A DNA stretch of 64,000 bases from Bryoerythrophyllum caledonicum (Eukaryota; Streptophyta; Bryopsida; Pottiales; Pottiaceae): the NCBI GenBank assembly GCA_963971425.1, contig OZ020517.1, positions 20,408,462 through 20,472,461 on the forward strand, written 5' to 3'. A program made the translations under genes and the position numbers. Below are positions 48,757 to 62,083 of this stretch, piece by piece. The notes below the pieces were generated by a model. That model saw only the letters and a list, made by a program, of their open reading frames with translations. It was not told where the DNA came from and did no database searches. The first letter of the stretch is position 1. Every line of letters begins with the position of its first letter.

Positions 48757-48985
48757 TTTCTTGTAATAGCCAATGGAATTACAATTTCAACCCAAGTGGT
48801 TTTATATTTTTCCGATGAAATGTGAACTAGTTGTGAATTTACAAAGTGTGCTCTCATCCTTAGTTGTTGGCCGCCATAAGCGCCGACTGAAACTAAAGGG
48901 TCATGACTGATAGCAAAACCTCTTATTTGAAGTTGAATGGGTCCTAAATGGATGGAAGTGGATTGAGTATTTCCCAAATTTATAG
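48757..48985. repeat. Dispersed repeat family 1, copy at 48.8 kb
   Basis: Similar over about 230 bp to 56556-56785: both contain ATTTCAACCCAAGTG, a TGAATGTGAAYTA-type stretch, AAGGGAT or AAGGGTCATGA, TAGCAAA-CCTC and ACTAAATGGGT-like blocks in the same order. The following sequence (GGTTACCTTG) is shared too. The nature of the element is unknown. Confidence 0.6.
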
Positions 48986-49578
48986 GTGTCTATTATGGAT
49001 TTTGGTTGGTTACCTTGGGGTTAACTTAGATGTTTAATTTTTGAAGTAGAGATTCCCTTTTCTAGTATGGGCATTTAGAAATTATGCAAACATGATGTTC
49101 TCATACCATTAGATATGTTTGTAAGGTATGGAAGGAGACAAGACATACAATTCCTCTATTTTCAGAAAGAAAATTAATTGTCTAAATTTAGATGAATAGA
49201 AATGGAGGTTGTTTCCATAGGATATGGTTGGAACCAATTTTTTGTATCAAGGGATCTTACATCAAATCTAGCTATGCCATGCCATACCTACATCGACAAC
49301 ACCATTCACTGCATATATTGCCGACCAGACTATTTCAAAATACTTGCAATAATTTCACCTTGCGCAAATTACAATGATCCACCTCAATTCTCAATCCACA
49401 TCAAATCACGTACGTCAAAAGATAGTGTGGGATGTTTCAAGACTGTTTATACAAAACTAATGTGGATTGATGGAGAGGTGGTGTGGAGCAGCAGGGAGTG
49501 ATAAAGAACAACCATGAGGTGGCAATGAGTGGCGTGACACATGTTGAAACGTGTCCATCCTAATTTTGTTCCAAAACC

Positions 49579-49704
49579 TTGTCTACCTTGAGACGGATGA
49601 GTAACTCCATACTACTAAACTTATGTCTGGTGGACATTGGTTTAGTGGTGGAACAAACAAATACTTTATTCACTCCGGCCCTGTGAGGACTAGAGTTCTT
49701 CTTT
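49579..49704 (+). mobile_element. Short SINE-like retroposon, copy C
   Basis: A 126-bp element between perfect 15-bp duplications TTTTGTTCCAAAACC at 49564-49578 and 49705-49719. It shares with copy B the order TTGTCTACC, GTA-TTCC, GGTGGACATTGGTTTAG and GGAACAAACA, and ends in TTCTTCTTTT. The 3' hairpin is largely decayed. It starts about 19 bp further in than copy B. Confidence 0.85.
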
Positions 49705-49719
49705 TTTTGTTCCAAAACC

Positions 49720-51422
49720 AAAATTGATGTGGTCCACATCATATTTTCCCACATTATCAATGCATCCACAATATATTCAGTGAACAATGTATATGCCAAG
49801 GATTTGTAAGTGCAGTATATATGACTAGGTTTGTGATTTCAAATATAGTATATAATTCTATAAGATTACACTTCACTATATCACTATTAAATACTTTTTA
49901 ATATACTTAATCCACAATGGAATAGTCAAGGAACAAATTAGGAAAGTAAAAAGAAAGATAAAGACCCAATGAGAAACAATAAATTCTAGATTTTATCAAT
50001 TATCACTTCTTCTTGTAATCAGTTGTAACTAAAGATGATTGTGGAAGAAATTAACTCTTGATAATAGATCAATTCTACTCAGATTCACATCCATTTGGAA
50101 GAACAAGTTTTTTGAGCAACTAGAGTTTTCCTAAAAGTGCTTCCCGAATGGGCAAGCCAGGAGGAATGTGGTGCCAGAGAGTATGAGATGTATAAACGGA
50201 AAGAAAGAGAGCATGAGGAAATTTCATGTCGCCTTTTTCTGCACCAGTGAAATGCTTTGCAACCAATGTTCTTGGGCCCTACCCCATGCAAGCTAAAGCT
50301 CCCCCATAGTACCCTAAGTTCTCACAGGGTTGACCAATAGTTCCCCCAAACCTTTCCCAAGCCAAGACACCATGTACATGTGGTCCCGGTTACTAACATA
50401 AGACCCTAAGATTCCGGGTACCTATCCAATGTATTATGGTGACTTTCAGGAAAACTCAATTGAGTATTATGTCTAGAAACACGGCTGAGTAGGCCTTTTG
50501 ATTTGAAAATATTCTAGTAGGACTATATCTTAAGCTCTAAGCGCCTAAGGAAATAATGAAAATAGGGTCTTAACCTTTTTAGATTAAAAAAGGAAAATTT
50601 CATGTATTCCCAAATTGCCCCATATTATAAGATATAATCACTTCTTCATATTCCTATTTGATTTAAAAAAAAATTAGAAGTATAATAGTCATACAACAAA
50701 TCTTCAAATTTTCTTCAAAAAGCATGTCCATTTCTCTATTTAGTTCAATTTTACAGTTGGCAAATATTTACTTTTTAAAATAGTAATGATCATTTTGGTC
50801 TCAATCTCTTACTTTAAATATAACTACTATATTTAAAGTAAAATACTCAATAATAATATTATGTTACTTTTATAATGATTATAATACAAAAAATCCATTT
50901 ATTGATATTCAATATTCAAAATGGATGAAGAATCATTAAGATAGGTAAATGAAATAAATGAAAAGTGGGTGAACAAGAGGGAGTAATCAAACAAGACAAT
51001 TGCAATCTTGTATGGGTAACCCGAATCCAAAAATGACAAAAACGACACTGTTCATGGACAGTGTGTAGACTTTGAGCCTGCAATTGTACAAGCAATCACC
51101 TGCACATCACCAGCAATGTACTTGTGATATGTCAAATTGGCATGGAAGTTATAAGTAAGGCATTGAGGAGCATGCCGTCGAATTGTTGCGGAGGAGGAGG
51201 CACTGTCAAGTTCTGCAACGGTGCAGAGCCGGGGACCACCCTCTTGTCTCTGTTAGTTATTCAAATGTGGAGGCGTGGTGACCTGCCATGGCATCATCAG
51301 ATGTTATTTACGTTATCAATGTCGAATCATAAGAAGCAATAAAAAAATCTGACGTATACGGCCTGCCACATGACGAAGGATTGTACCCAGAATTATCAGA
51401 GTTCTTTTTGGCGTAAACTGTA
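49720..51422. other. AT-rich gene-free DNA with part of a dispersed repeat
   Basis: Bases about 50186-50360 match the right arm of the foldback element at 52.1-52.3 kb (AAAGAGAGCATGAGGAA, TTCTTGGGCCCTACCC, CATAGTACCCT). Nothing else is recognisable. Confidence 0.5.
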
Positions 51423-51731
51423 AGGGCATCCTCAAAGCATCCACGCAATATGGGATCTCTATATTTTGGGGCTACAAGTGTTTGAACGAGTTTTTGGAGG
51501 AGGAGGGTGGGGTAAAACCTGGTCCCTATTTTATTTTTGGATGGAGGACCTATTTAAAGCACAAGGGGCCTCTTCGAAAAAATTGGGGCCGCATGCTCCA
51601 AATTTGTCCACAAAAAATCTTCAAAAAGCCTCTAGACACCTAAAATGAGAGGGTGTCATTAAGACAAGGGCCCACCTCCTTGAAGACGCTCGTAGCTCCA
51701 AAATATAGAGATTCCGCAATATGCACCCTCA
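51423..51731. mobile_element. Small TIR element (MITE-like), about 310 bp
   Basis: The left end (51424-51475) and the right end (51692-51730, inverted) share GCAATATG-like sequence, then ATCTCTATATTTTGG and GCTAC, giving an imperfect terminal inverted repeat of roughly 35-50 bp. The interior (about 51490-51650) resembles 55430-55600, with GCCTCTAGA near its end. No coding capacity. The target duplication is unclear. Confidence 0.55.
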
Positions 51732-51815
51732 ACCACAAAAGTCAGTGATGTGTAGGGAGCCTCACAAGAATGGAGGGCATGGTGCCCCAACCCAACACGC
51801 CCTGTACAATCGCTT

Positions 51816-51862
51816 CACGACCTAAACAACCACTTCACGACCTAAACAACCACTTCACATCC
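51816..51862. repeat. Short tandem repeat, 20-bp unit, about two copies
   Basis: CGACCTAAACAACCACTTCA occurs twice in a row with partial extension. It lies between the MITE-like element and the foldback element. Confidence 0.6.
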
Positions 51863-51930
51863 AAACTCGCAACGAGACTATACAATAGGGATTGTATTGG
51901 AATCCTCTGAGGGTTCTCCATCCTATTTTT

Positions 51931-52301
51931 GGGTAGGGCCCAAGAGCATTGATTGCCATGCATTTCATTGGTGCAGAAAAATAGAGTCTTTTCTTTCCGT
52001 TACAAAATCTCGTCTTGCCTTTTTCATTTCTTTCCTCTTGAGGAAGGTCTTTCAAGAAAATTTTAATGATATAAACAGTTCAAAAAGCCTTGTGAGTCGT
52101 AACAAAAGTTGTTATTTTATTATTATTGATTCCAGCTTTAAAGAGAAGTCTTTCCTAAAGAGGAAGGAAATGAAAACGGCATGGTGAGGTTTATAATACA
52201 GAAAGAAAGAAAGAAATAAATAAAGAGAGCATGAGGAATTACTTGCTCATACTTTCTACACCATGGAAATGCATGGCAATCAATGCTCTTGGGCCCTGCC
52301 C
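51931..52301. mobile_element. Foldback element with long inverted arms
   Basis: The left arm (51931-52055) and right arm (52138-52301) are inverted copies. The outer ends read GGG-AGGGCCCAAGAGCATTG and its complement, the inner parts share TTTCATTTC-TTTCCTC blocks, and the right arm carries about 40 extra bases. The spacer is about 80 bp. A transcript would fold into a hairpin of more than 100 bp. A third, unpaired copy lies at about 50186-50360. Confidence 0.75.
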
Positions 52302-52490
52302 TAAACAAGCTCAAGCTCATCCATAGTACCCTCATAGAGTTGAGAATAGTTCCTCCACACCTTTCTCTTAGGCCCATGTAGTTCCAATTCCAATCAGCTC
52401 TCTTTAGACAAGTATTTGATACAACAATTTCATTGTAACACATAGCTTGGGTAAGAACAAATGTTTTCTCTTTAGAACAGAACAAAAGTA

Positions 52491-52540
52491 ATAACACTAA
52501 ATACACACCCTTTTAATAACACTAAATACACACCCTTTCC
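52491..52540. repeat. 25-bp tandem duplication
   Basis: AATAACACTAAATACACACCC plus TTTT occurs twice consecutively, nearly identical. Confidence 0.75.
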
Positions 52541-54115
52541 ATGGAGGGTGACCCCCTCTCACTTTCAGATTAACTCCAATAGCTCTCGATTGATCTATAA
52601 TCATCAACTTAAAGAAAATGAATGGGGGACATTGAGATTCTTTGTATAATACTGTATAAGAGGGATGATGTTCTTCTTTCTAGATCATGGCTAAAAGTAC
52701 TTCTAACTTGAGGGTAGTGACTACCAAACTCTTTAAAAATAGACCACCAAACTCCTCCATTGACCTGGTAGTTGTTGAGAATGAAGAAAGAATAATATTA
52801 ATATGAAAAGAGAGGCATTTATTAGAACTTTTGGTGACTTTGAAAGAACTCAATTCTACTTCATTCATATTAAGGTATAAAGATAAATGTATTTGGAATC
52901 ATAAATTACTGGACAAAAGTTGAATAAGTTTTCAAAATTTTAAACCTTATATGTCACAAAGGCCAATTTGAGGCCTTTTCCAATCTGTCTAGGCTCAAAT
53001 TTAACTATTAGTGGCTACTAGTTTATAATGCTTATAGATGTTTTGTGGTAATTATGGGATAATTTTCCTCTATCCATTACATTCTTTACATCTTTTTGAA
53101 GATTTTAATCCAATGCTAGAATAGTATACTCAAAATTACATGGAGTAAGTTTTATGTGAAAAACCAATGTAGAAAAGAAGCTTGCCACAGTAAATATATA
53201 ATCTTTTGATGTTGCTTCAACATTAATAGTACCATAAAATCTTCCACAATTGATGTAAAAAGTTATCAAAATATTATCTTTTAAACACATGGGTATGAAA
53301 GTATTTGCAAAATGCATCAAAAACCTAAATAGTATTTTGATAATACAAGAAATAAATCGATATTGGAAGAAAAAAGGTGGAAGTGAGAGTCTTAGAGGGG
53401 ATTGATCCTTCACATGACATGTCTTGGAATGGAATCATCACATGGAATACTAGACTATCCTCATATATGTAAAAGAGTAGTTTTTCCAATTTTAGTGATC
53501 AAATTTATGATAGCCAATACAAGGTATACTCCATGGGATCCAAGCATATAACTAAACTTCAATCAATTTTTATTTTAGCATAGCACCATATAATGGTTTT
53601 CCCAAAATAATTCTCAAAAGGAAAAACACTGAAATTTATATAGGCAGAGCAAAGAAAATTTCATATGGTTGTAATTGTTTTTATTTCTAGTGGTGTTTGT
53701 TCAAAATCAAAGTAAAAAGATTGTTTTCTTGAAGATGGTCAAACCTTGATTCTTATAATAAATAAGTTTATGTGTAAAAGTGATGACCATGATATAGTGC
53801 TACAATAAGTGAAGAAAAAAAACAAGGTTGGATGTGGAAGTCAAAAATATAAATAGAAGTAAGAGGGAGAGTGGAACTCGTAGTGTATTTCTTGTTTTTC
53901 TTGTTAGACAAATTTCAATAAAGAACCAACATGTGAGATATGCATGACTATCCAGTTATATATAATAGATTAGCTTCTATTAATGCCATTAAGTACATCC
54001 ATGGATGATACTATACAAAGCATTTGTAAAATTCAAGTCCTCAAAAAACTCAAATCAGTTTGCATAGCACATGGAAAATAAATCAAGTTTCAAAGTGGAA
54101 ATGATAGTAGACACT
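52541..54115. other. AT-rich gene-free DNA
   Basis: No convincing coding frame or RNA gene. Some local similarity between about 53850-53960 and 54100-54220 (AACATGTGAGA) suggests old duplication. Confidence 0.45.
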
Positions 54116-54684
54116 ATAGGATAAGAAGCTCAAAACGATAAGAGTGAGAGTAAAAGTGAAGGTGGACTTGTTTATGTCAGAAAATATGTTTTAGTGGCAA
54201 GTTAACATGTGAGACAAACACTATGATTACACATATGAGACTAACTTTTACATGTTGTCATGGAATGTGGCATCGGGGGCCTCACCACATCGTGTTATTT
54301 GCGTGGATTAATTTTTTCCAATCTACATATGTTAGAGACATACATCCGACACATCACATTCATCATTCATCATTCAGATGATTTCATCTACTTAGGAATT
54401 GTGTGTGAGCGTGTAGCGGTGCGCACGTCCTTGATTTGACATCTTTGTCAAGTCAAGCTTTGTGAGTGAGTTTAGAGAGTGATTGGTGAATGTCTTTATT
54501 TGAAAGTGGGTATATCATTGGTAAAAACGTTCCATTTTATATTCTACTTGCTCCTGTTGTGGAGTGTGAGACGCTAGACTAAGTGAGTAATTTCATTGTT
54601 TTCCTCGAGAATGTACTATGCATATTGTGTTTCTAAAATAAACACAATAGAAGAATAAAAGTGACATTGGAGAATTGTTTGTTT

Positions 54685-54965
<281 letters not shown>

Positions 54966-55060
54966 TTTGGAAGAGGAGACCAATGTCAATTGAAAGTGTG
55001 TGTTTGTTCCACCACTAAAGCAATGCCCACTGGACAAATGATTAGTGGTATGGAACTACA
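54966..55060 (-). mobile_element. Short SINE-like retroposon, copy D body
   Basis: On the minus strand it begins GTAGTTCCATACCACTAAT, contains GGGCATTGCTTTAGTGGTGGAAC, and runs into the (TTG)n array. It is truncated at the same 5' position as copy A. The hairpin region is diverged (GGTCTCCTCTTCC). Confidence 0.75.
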
Positions 55061-55080
55061 ATAGGATAAGAAGCTCAAAA

Positions 55081-56555
55081 TGAGCCATTTTATGAGGTTT
55101 TTTAATTTTTAATTTAATTTTTTTAATTATGGGTTATGTGACTCCGGTAGGGTTTAATTGTTTTATAGTCTTCTTTTATGGAGAAGAATGGGAATTGCGT
55201 ATTGGACAACAATGGTGTTGATATTTTTTAAAGTGTTTCTAATGGAGGTATTTGGGATTTTTGAATGTGTCTTCAATGGATGTTATGGAAGGGATATAGG
55301 TAGTAGCTATGGTTATGTGGAGTTGCAAATGGGGCGTGTGATAGAAGGAAATCTTTTGGGTCCCAAGAAGAGTTGTTTTTGGATTTGCCTAAATACCCCA
55401 ATCGAGCATTGCACCAAGCCTTAGGCTTCGAAGGGTGGGGAGGGTAGGGACAAAACCGGCCCCTATTTTTGTTGGAGGGGGGCCCTACTTGATCCAAGGG
55501 GGGGCCACATAGGATAATTTGGGGCAGCAACTCCAATTTTGTCAAAAATAAATTAAAAAAGCCTCTAGAACCCTAAATGGGGCAGGGCCAGAAAAATGGT
55601 CCCATCTAAGCTTGGCGCTCGACCCACGCTCGACCCACGCTCGACCAGGGTGAATTGGAGATCCGTTATTTTCTAGCATTTTCCATGTATTGGCCTATCC
55701 TAATTTTTATGATACATATTTTTTCTATGAACATGTGATAAAAGATTTTTCAAAAGTCATTGGAGAGTTTGTTGATAATGCCTTTATTCCATGTCCAATT
55801 TTCTATGTTTGAAAGAATTTCAACTAATTCTACTACATCATTGTTTTTAAGGTAATTGGATAAAAACCTATGGGGCCTTTATCAGGGTGTCACCCATAGA
55901 TAGCCATTCATCTCTTTGATAGTAGTATGGTGTTATGTGAGCATGTTTGTATGAGTGTTGGCAATCCTATGTTCCTTGTGACTCTCTATGTTGGCTAATT
56001 GATTTGCTTATTCATTTCCATCAACGTTGACATGGGCCCTTACTTTGTATAAGTTGGTGGGTTGTGTACGTGATTGGGGCATTTGTACCATTGATGTGAG
56101 AATGGTTTCATCCGGGTGACTCTTGTGTATGGTAGGGTGTTTTATATATGTATTTAGGAGATATAAAACATTTATGTAGTTTGTAAAGATGTTTGCGGGT
56201 TTGTCTAGATATTTGGTGGTTAAAATTTGTAGTGTTTTATGGACTAGATTTTTTCATCTTAACACTCTACATAATAATTTATGGTCAAAAGTTGATGGCA
56301 TTTCACCAATCATGTTGCAAAAAAGGCTTAAGAAAGAGTGTTGGCCTTCAAGAATGCATGTAATATTCTTTGGCAAACTATTTTTGGGATAGAGAAGAGA
56401 ATAGGCAGCCATTTTATACTTGAAAGATTGTATGAGATGATCAACAAGTATACCAAACAATGACTAATGTTGGTATAACTTAACATAACCTCCCATAACT
56501 AACAAGTTAAGAAATGTGTATATATGGAGAGGACAAATAATAATACATTTCATTT
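55081..56555. other. Gene-free DNA with a dispersed repeat fragment
   Basis: 55430-55600 resembles the interior of the MITE-like element at 51.4-51.7 kb. An 11-bp motif GCTCGACCCAC repeats nearly three times at about 55617-55646. No gene seen. Confidence 0.5.
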
Positions 56556-56785
56556 TTTGTGATAGCTAGTAGATGAAATTTCAACCCAAGTGATTTCATA
56601 ATTTTTAGTTGAATGTGAATTAATTGTGGATTTTCAAGTGTGTTGGCATGTGCAGCCAGTGCGGTCAATTGGTACCCTCGAAAGGTACGGACCAAAATTA
56701 AGGGATCTTGAGTAATAGCAAACCTCCATTTGGAACTAAATGGGTGGTAATGGAATAGAAGTGAGTTGGAAATACTATAAGCTCC
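56556..56785. repeat. Dispersed repeat family 1, copy at 56.6 kb
   Basis: Counterpart of 48757-48985, with the same block order, including ATTTCAACCCAAGTGATTTC and AATAGCAAACCTCC. Confidence 0.6.
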
Positions 56786-59700
56786 ATTTACAACAACCAT
56801 TTGCAACAACCTTGTTTGTTCTACCAATTATAAATTCTATTTGGTCTAGAAATGTGCACATGTACTTGACAAGCCAACTATTATAATAAGAGTGGTTGTT
56901 GTGATAGATGCTATTGTATCTCAACTTTATACGTGTTGGTTATAGATTTTGATTGTTACGATGAGGTTACCTTGATTGCTGTTATTTGGTATATTCAATG
57001 GTTTTCTCATATATCTCTTCCTAGTATCAATTCTTGAATGGTAACTGTTCAAGAAACTAGATGAAAAAATGTGGAGAATTGGTACATTTGGTTGATTTTG
57101 GAGGGAGTTGGCTTTTCGTTCTACTTGCTTTGGAAAATGCGACAAGGAATGGAAGTTCTCCTCGAAAATGTCTAGATCCTTTTCAAATGTGGTTTTCTCA
57201 AACAAACAATCATCCAATGTTATTTATAGAAGAAAATTTGATCATTTTGCATAATAATTTTTCTTATTAATATGCTACTCAAGTTTGAATCTTGTGGCAA
57301 CATGTTTTCCAGTTTTCTAAAGTTTTCTTCTTAAAATAATGGGGGTTAAGTTGGAAGCATGTTTGAACTCTATCCATTCAACGCATTATAAAAATGTGTT
57401 CCTCAAAAGAGTCTTTTAAAAAATCTTTTAGAAGGAATTTATTTAGATCCCTTCATACTAGAGCTTAAAGATAAAAATCCTTTGTCTTCAAAAGTGCTTG
57501 CACAAAAGTTTTTAAAAGATTTTTGGCACCATTACAATTACTTCTCAATTCCAACAACATGAGAACAAATACACAATATTTGCAAAAAGTGGATAGGAGG
57601 AAGTCCGCTTTTTGTCTTTCAAGAGATCCTAATTTTTTCACATATGCAAGGTTATATTAAAAAATTCATGAAACATCCATTGAAGAATAAGATCCTTGAT
57701 GCCTTAAAAGTGGTTGAATATTTTTTATTAAGTACATTTAAGGAGATAATGCTCTTGAGTTCGAAAGAGTTGGCAAAGCTTTACAAGCCTTATCTTATTC
57801 TTTTTATTAATCCTTGGATATTTATTAAAGCTCAAACAATGTTAATAGAGAACAAGGCATTAAACAATGAGTAATAAAATTGTGATAATGATTTTCTTGG
57901 TTAAAAAAATCCACATAATATTATTCCATTAGTTTCTAGACACTTATCTACTTTTATATCATAAGAATTGATTTTAATATTCAATCACTTTACAAATATT
58001 CAATTCATATTCTTTGGCCTTTAGACATGACCTTTGGGCTTCAACAGAATGACCATCCATGCCCTCCATTTTATAGGTTAAAAAAACTTGCCCAAAAAGT
58101 GATAGACTCTTGGCCAAAGAGATCAATGTCCATTTACCATAGTATGAAACGACCTTGAATATGAGGAGCCAATATATTCCGGTAGACTTTTAATGATTGG
58201 GTGACGATTAATCATTCTATAATTTTAAAATGAAATCTAATTTTGTGGGCAAATGTTGATTTAAATAGTTCCATCTAAATGCCTATACGCATGAGGGATT
58301 TTTCCATACTAAGAAAATGCTAAAGTTGCACCATGATTTATTATAATGGAGTAAAATAATACTACATTCATCCATACTTTGTATAGATTTAAATTTTCAT
58401 CCACACATGAGCATCATGTGTCTCTAAATTTGACATTTTCATCTACTTGAAAAATAACTTGATACCATTTGCCTTCTTTGAGAATCTTTGCTCCACTAGT
58501 TTTAAACTATCGAGATGAACTTTTTCAGAATGCAACTTTTGGATCTTCTTCTAAATTGTTATGAGATGATGTGGTAAAAAATTTGTGATTTTTGACCATA
58601 CAAATTGAAAGATAATTGCAATCAAAGTGAATAGTTTGTCCCCAAAACAAGTACTTGGTCCTTTAGGGGTTAAGATTTGGCGCAATCTAATGTCTAACCG
58701 CTAAGGGAGAAAAAAAAATGCACACAAGAAGAATAATTCCAAGACTTCTCAAGCGTAACTTGTATATAGAAATGGCCATGCCCACTTCATGTGATCAACC
58801 AGACAAAAGCAATATGTATTGCATAGATGCCTAGATGATGTTTGCATAATGTATTATCATTGTAGGTTTTTTTTGCCACCGATCTAAAGTGGGCCTTAGA
58901 CCTTAGGTCTTAGCCCAATTTGGACTAGCAAGTGGACAAGTATGAAAATGTACCAAAGACCTAGTTGATGTTCTGTATAATCTACGTGCTTGAAGATTTC
59001 TATTTCATCCACTTGTTGGTCTATAGTGAGTCTCAGAGCATCACCAACAACTCCCTTGAATGAGCCTTCAAATAGGGAGAATCACTATAGTGGGTCAAAG
59101 ATCAAAGAGATGACTTTCCATCAACGCCCTTAGACACTTCAAACTTTTCCCGAGTCCCTCTGAACATAAAGGTCCACTCTGTAAGGAGGCTTCTATAGAG
59201 TGCCCTTGAACTTGCCCTCATCATCGCTTTTCACTCGTTCTTGTCTCTCATTGACTCAAATAGGAGTCGAGGGCGGGATTTTGAGGACTTGTAGGCCAAG
59301 AACCTACAACTTCCTCCGCTAGCCAAAAATAGCCCCTCTAAAAGCCATATTTAGGGACCTCGCATCCACAACTGTTGGGCATGCTCTATAGGCCCAATTC
59401 AAACAAAAAATCCGACAAAAGTGCAATGTACCATTTTCCTATCTAAGACACTTGTAGACACTTGTAGATTGCCTTTATGTCCAGTTGCTAGTATGAAGTT
59501 GGTCTTAAAGAATCAAATTTGCTATGCAACCCACACACACACACTTGAGTACAACTACGCTGCAAGGTGGCAAACAGTTCAATTCTGATCATCATAGCAA
59601 GTGAGATATCCCCGAAAAGACAAACACAATCCTCTGAGCAGTTCATGATTCACAAGCATCACAGGCTTTTGTGACAAAATCCCATGGCATGATGACGTTT

Positions 59701-60246
59701 CAAAAAGCTCAAGGCATTGAATATTGGAAAGATGGACACATCATGATATGGTACGCAAGCTTTGTGTAAATCCCGTTGACTACAAAATATTAACTTATTT
59801 ATGAGTAACCGAAAGCCAGAGAGGAATGCAGCAGCTGGGTCCCTTGCATAATTGGTGACAACGCTGTACTAGAAAGGATGGTGCATAATTTCCCTGCAAG
59901 GCTGTCTCAGATACACACCAGAGTTGACTCTCTAGATGTCAAGTCGCAGCTTCCTGTTCAGAAAGGTCCGCATCAAAATTTCATCCCTTTTCCCAGACGG
60001 GTCGCACATCTTGGCCATCAATATAGTATGATGCAAGCTATGTATTCAAGGACAACAGCTAGCATGTACACACAGCAATTCAATCCAAAGTCTAGTGATG
60101 GAAAAATCCTTTAGATTGCCACTCAAAATGATGATACAATTCGCTCAATTCATATGTTACCTCTTTAAATGTTATTATTATGCCATACATGTTAAGCAAA
60201 TTTTGCTCCCAAAAAACTTACACTACTGACTGCTATATGTCAAGTG
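56786..60246. other. Gene-free DNA
   Basis: AT-rich to about 59000, then of mixed composition. An open frame at 59878-60114 (+, 78 residues, MVHNFPARLSQ...) has fairly protein-like content and might be a stray terminal exon. I find no partner exons or clear acceptor, so it is not called. Confidence 0.4.
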
Positions 60247-60797
60247 TTGTGACATGTCTCATGTGGGAGTTCGTTCCCACAAGGTTCTGGAAACAGCCAT
60301 AAAATTTGGTTAAAATAGAAAATTATGAAGACTTAGTGGATAGGTGTCGTACCACGAATTTTCAAATTTTTTAGTTAGTAAGATAGGAGAGATTAAAATA
60401 CAGAAAATAGTTAGGTGGGAAGGTTAGGGCAAATCTAAGTGTTAATCTTTAGTAGTATTAGTATAAGGAAAATAGAGAGTGCTTACAAAACGTTAAGGGG
60501 GGATAAATACTGACCCGAGCCTACACCTTAACCCGACCCATACCGACCCGAGCCCAAGCTCAAGGACCCAAGCCCGAGGACCGGAGTTCAAGGGCCGAGC
60601 CCTAGGGTACAAGCCGCCAATACCTTCCAGGACGAAGCATGAGTAAAGTCCGGAGAAGGAACCTGCGAGCCGGAAGTCAACGGAGGGGAGGGGGGCCATA
60701 TGAAAAACCGGAGGAAGATCGTGAGGGGAGGAAAAATCCACCAGCCCGTACATCACATCTCAAAGCAGCTGAGGTGGAAACTAGGGAGCGATGCAGT

Positions 60798-61080
60798 CGA
60801 GACAGAAACCGGAGACGCGAGACGGAAATCCAAGACAGAAACCCGAGACGGAAACTTGAGACGCAAGACAGAAACCCGAGATGCAAGACAGAAACCCGAG
60901 ACACGAGACGGAAATCCGACACGCGAGACGGAAACCCGAGACGCAAATCCGAGACGGAAACCTGAGACACGAGATGGAAATCCGAGACGCGAGACGGAAA
61001 TCCGAGATAGAACCTGAGATGCGAGATGGAAATCCGAGACGCGAGACGCAAATCCGAGACAGAAACCCGAGACGAGAGGA
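60798..61080. repeat. GC-rich minisatellite of GAGACGGAAATCC-type units
   Basis: Alternating units of about 9-13 bp such as CGAGACGGAAATC, CGAGACGC and AAGACAGAAACC fill almost 300 bp. Frames on both strands stay open and encode highly charged (RDGNPRRETE-like) or Ser/Arg/Phe-rich repeats. This follows from a repeat with few stop codons and is not evidence of a protein. Confidence 0.85.
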
Positions 61081-62083
61081 CCGAGCCAACTGAGCGGAGG
61101 TGCAAGACGAGAGAACCGAGCGAGCTGGGCGAGGTCCAAGCCGGAGGAGTCCTTGCTACGATCATCCATGACTCGACCAACATCCTTGTTGTCTGCAGGT
61201 TTGTTATCACCACTTGTGACCCTCGCGAAGGTCGCGTCCAACCCGACCTTGAGCCGAAGCGCCAAGAAGCGAAAGAGGAGAGATAAGAAGTGAAGATTTG
61301 AGGATTTGGTTTGGAAGTAGGCCTAGAATCTTGTTTCGTAGGTAACTGTTCATTCGCGGACTAGGCCCCGGTTTGAACTTGGATTTGAATTGGTTTGCCT
61401 TGGGATTTGTGTTTGGATGCCTTTGGACTTGGTGCGTTGAGTAAGTGGGATGGTGGCCGCCACCGCCAAGGGTAGTTAATGCCGCCGTTTTTAGTTTGAA
61501 GGCATCATTTTCTTTTGGTGTTTGTGTGTGTTCTTGACAGTATAAGTGAGGAGTCTCTTGGCATCTCTCTTGACTGCTTGATGTGTGTATTTGCTTTCTG
61601 TTTGACTCTAAACCTACGCTCTCAAAATCCTTCCATGGTTGGAGAGCTCAAATTCTTTTCATGACTGTGAGTGCCATTTCAAGTAGTCCACTCTTCAATT
61701 CGTTCTAACCTTCTCGTTGTTGTTTCGTTGCTCCATCATTTAGAGTAGTTAGATAAGGTGGGAATAACAGGTGAGACAACAGGAGGGTTAGGGAGGCGTG
61801 AATATAAAATTAAACTTTTGTTGTTGTTTCCTTGTGCCATCACATAGAACTAGTTAAGGTAGGATGGGAATAATAGGTGAGACAATAAATGTTTAACAAA
61901 TGACGAGGGGGGAGTGACGGGTGAGGAATGAGTCTTGGTATGTCTTGTGTGACCTACCGGTGGCAATATGTAGCCGGTTGTGAAGGTGTATTTCAGATCC
62001 CGGATTCATCAACCTTTGGTCGGATGATTGATTCTTAGGAGCACTACATTACCTTGGCGTCAAGTCTAGTTTCAGTCCTTTCC
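61081..62083. other. Non-coding, probably retrotransposon leader or LTR
   Basis: No coding frame. The stretch between the minisatellite and the gag-like sequence has neither gene nor clear boundary; a long LTR would explain it, but the second LTR would lie outside the window. Confidence 0.35.

Noticed and set aside
59878-60114. 78-codon ORF in an otherwise empty region
   Set aside because: Plausible composition, but no acceptor, partner exon or recognisable domain; kept only as a remark.
60798-61080. CRISPR-like regular repeats
   Set aside because: Units are short, variable and contiguous without unique spacers, and the genome is eukaryotic.
60639-61286. Overlapping ORFs encoding charged RDGNPRRETE-like or Ser/Phe-rich repeats on both strands
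   Set aside because: They arise from a minisatellite lacking stop codons; no start context, splice structure or non-repeat domain supports them.
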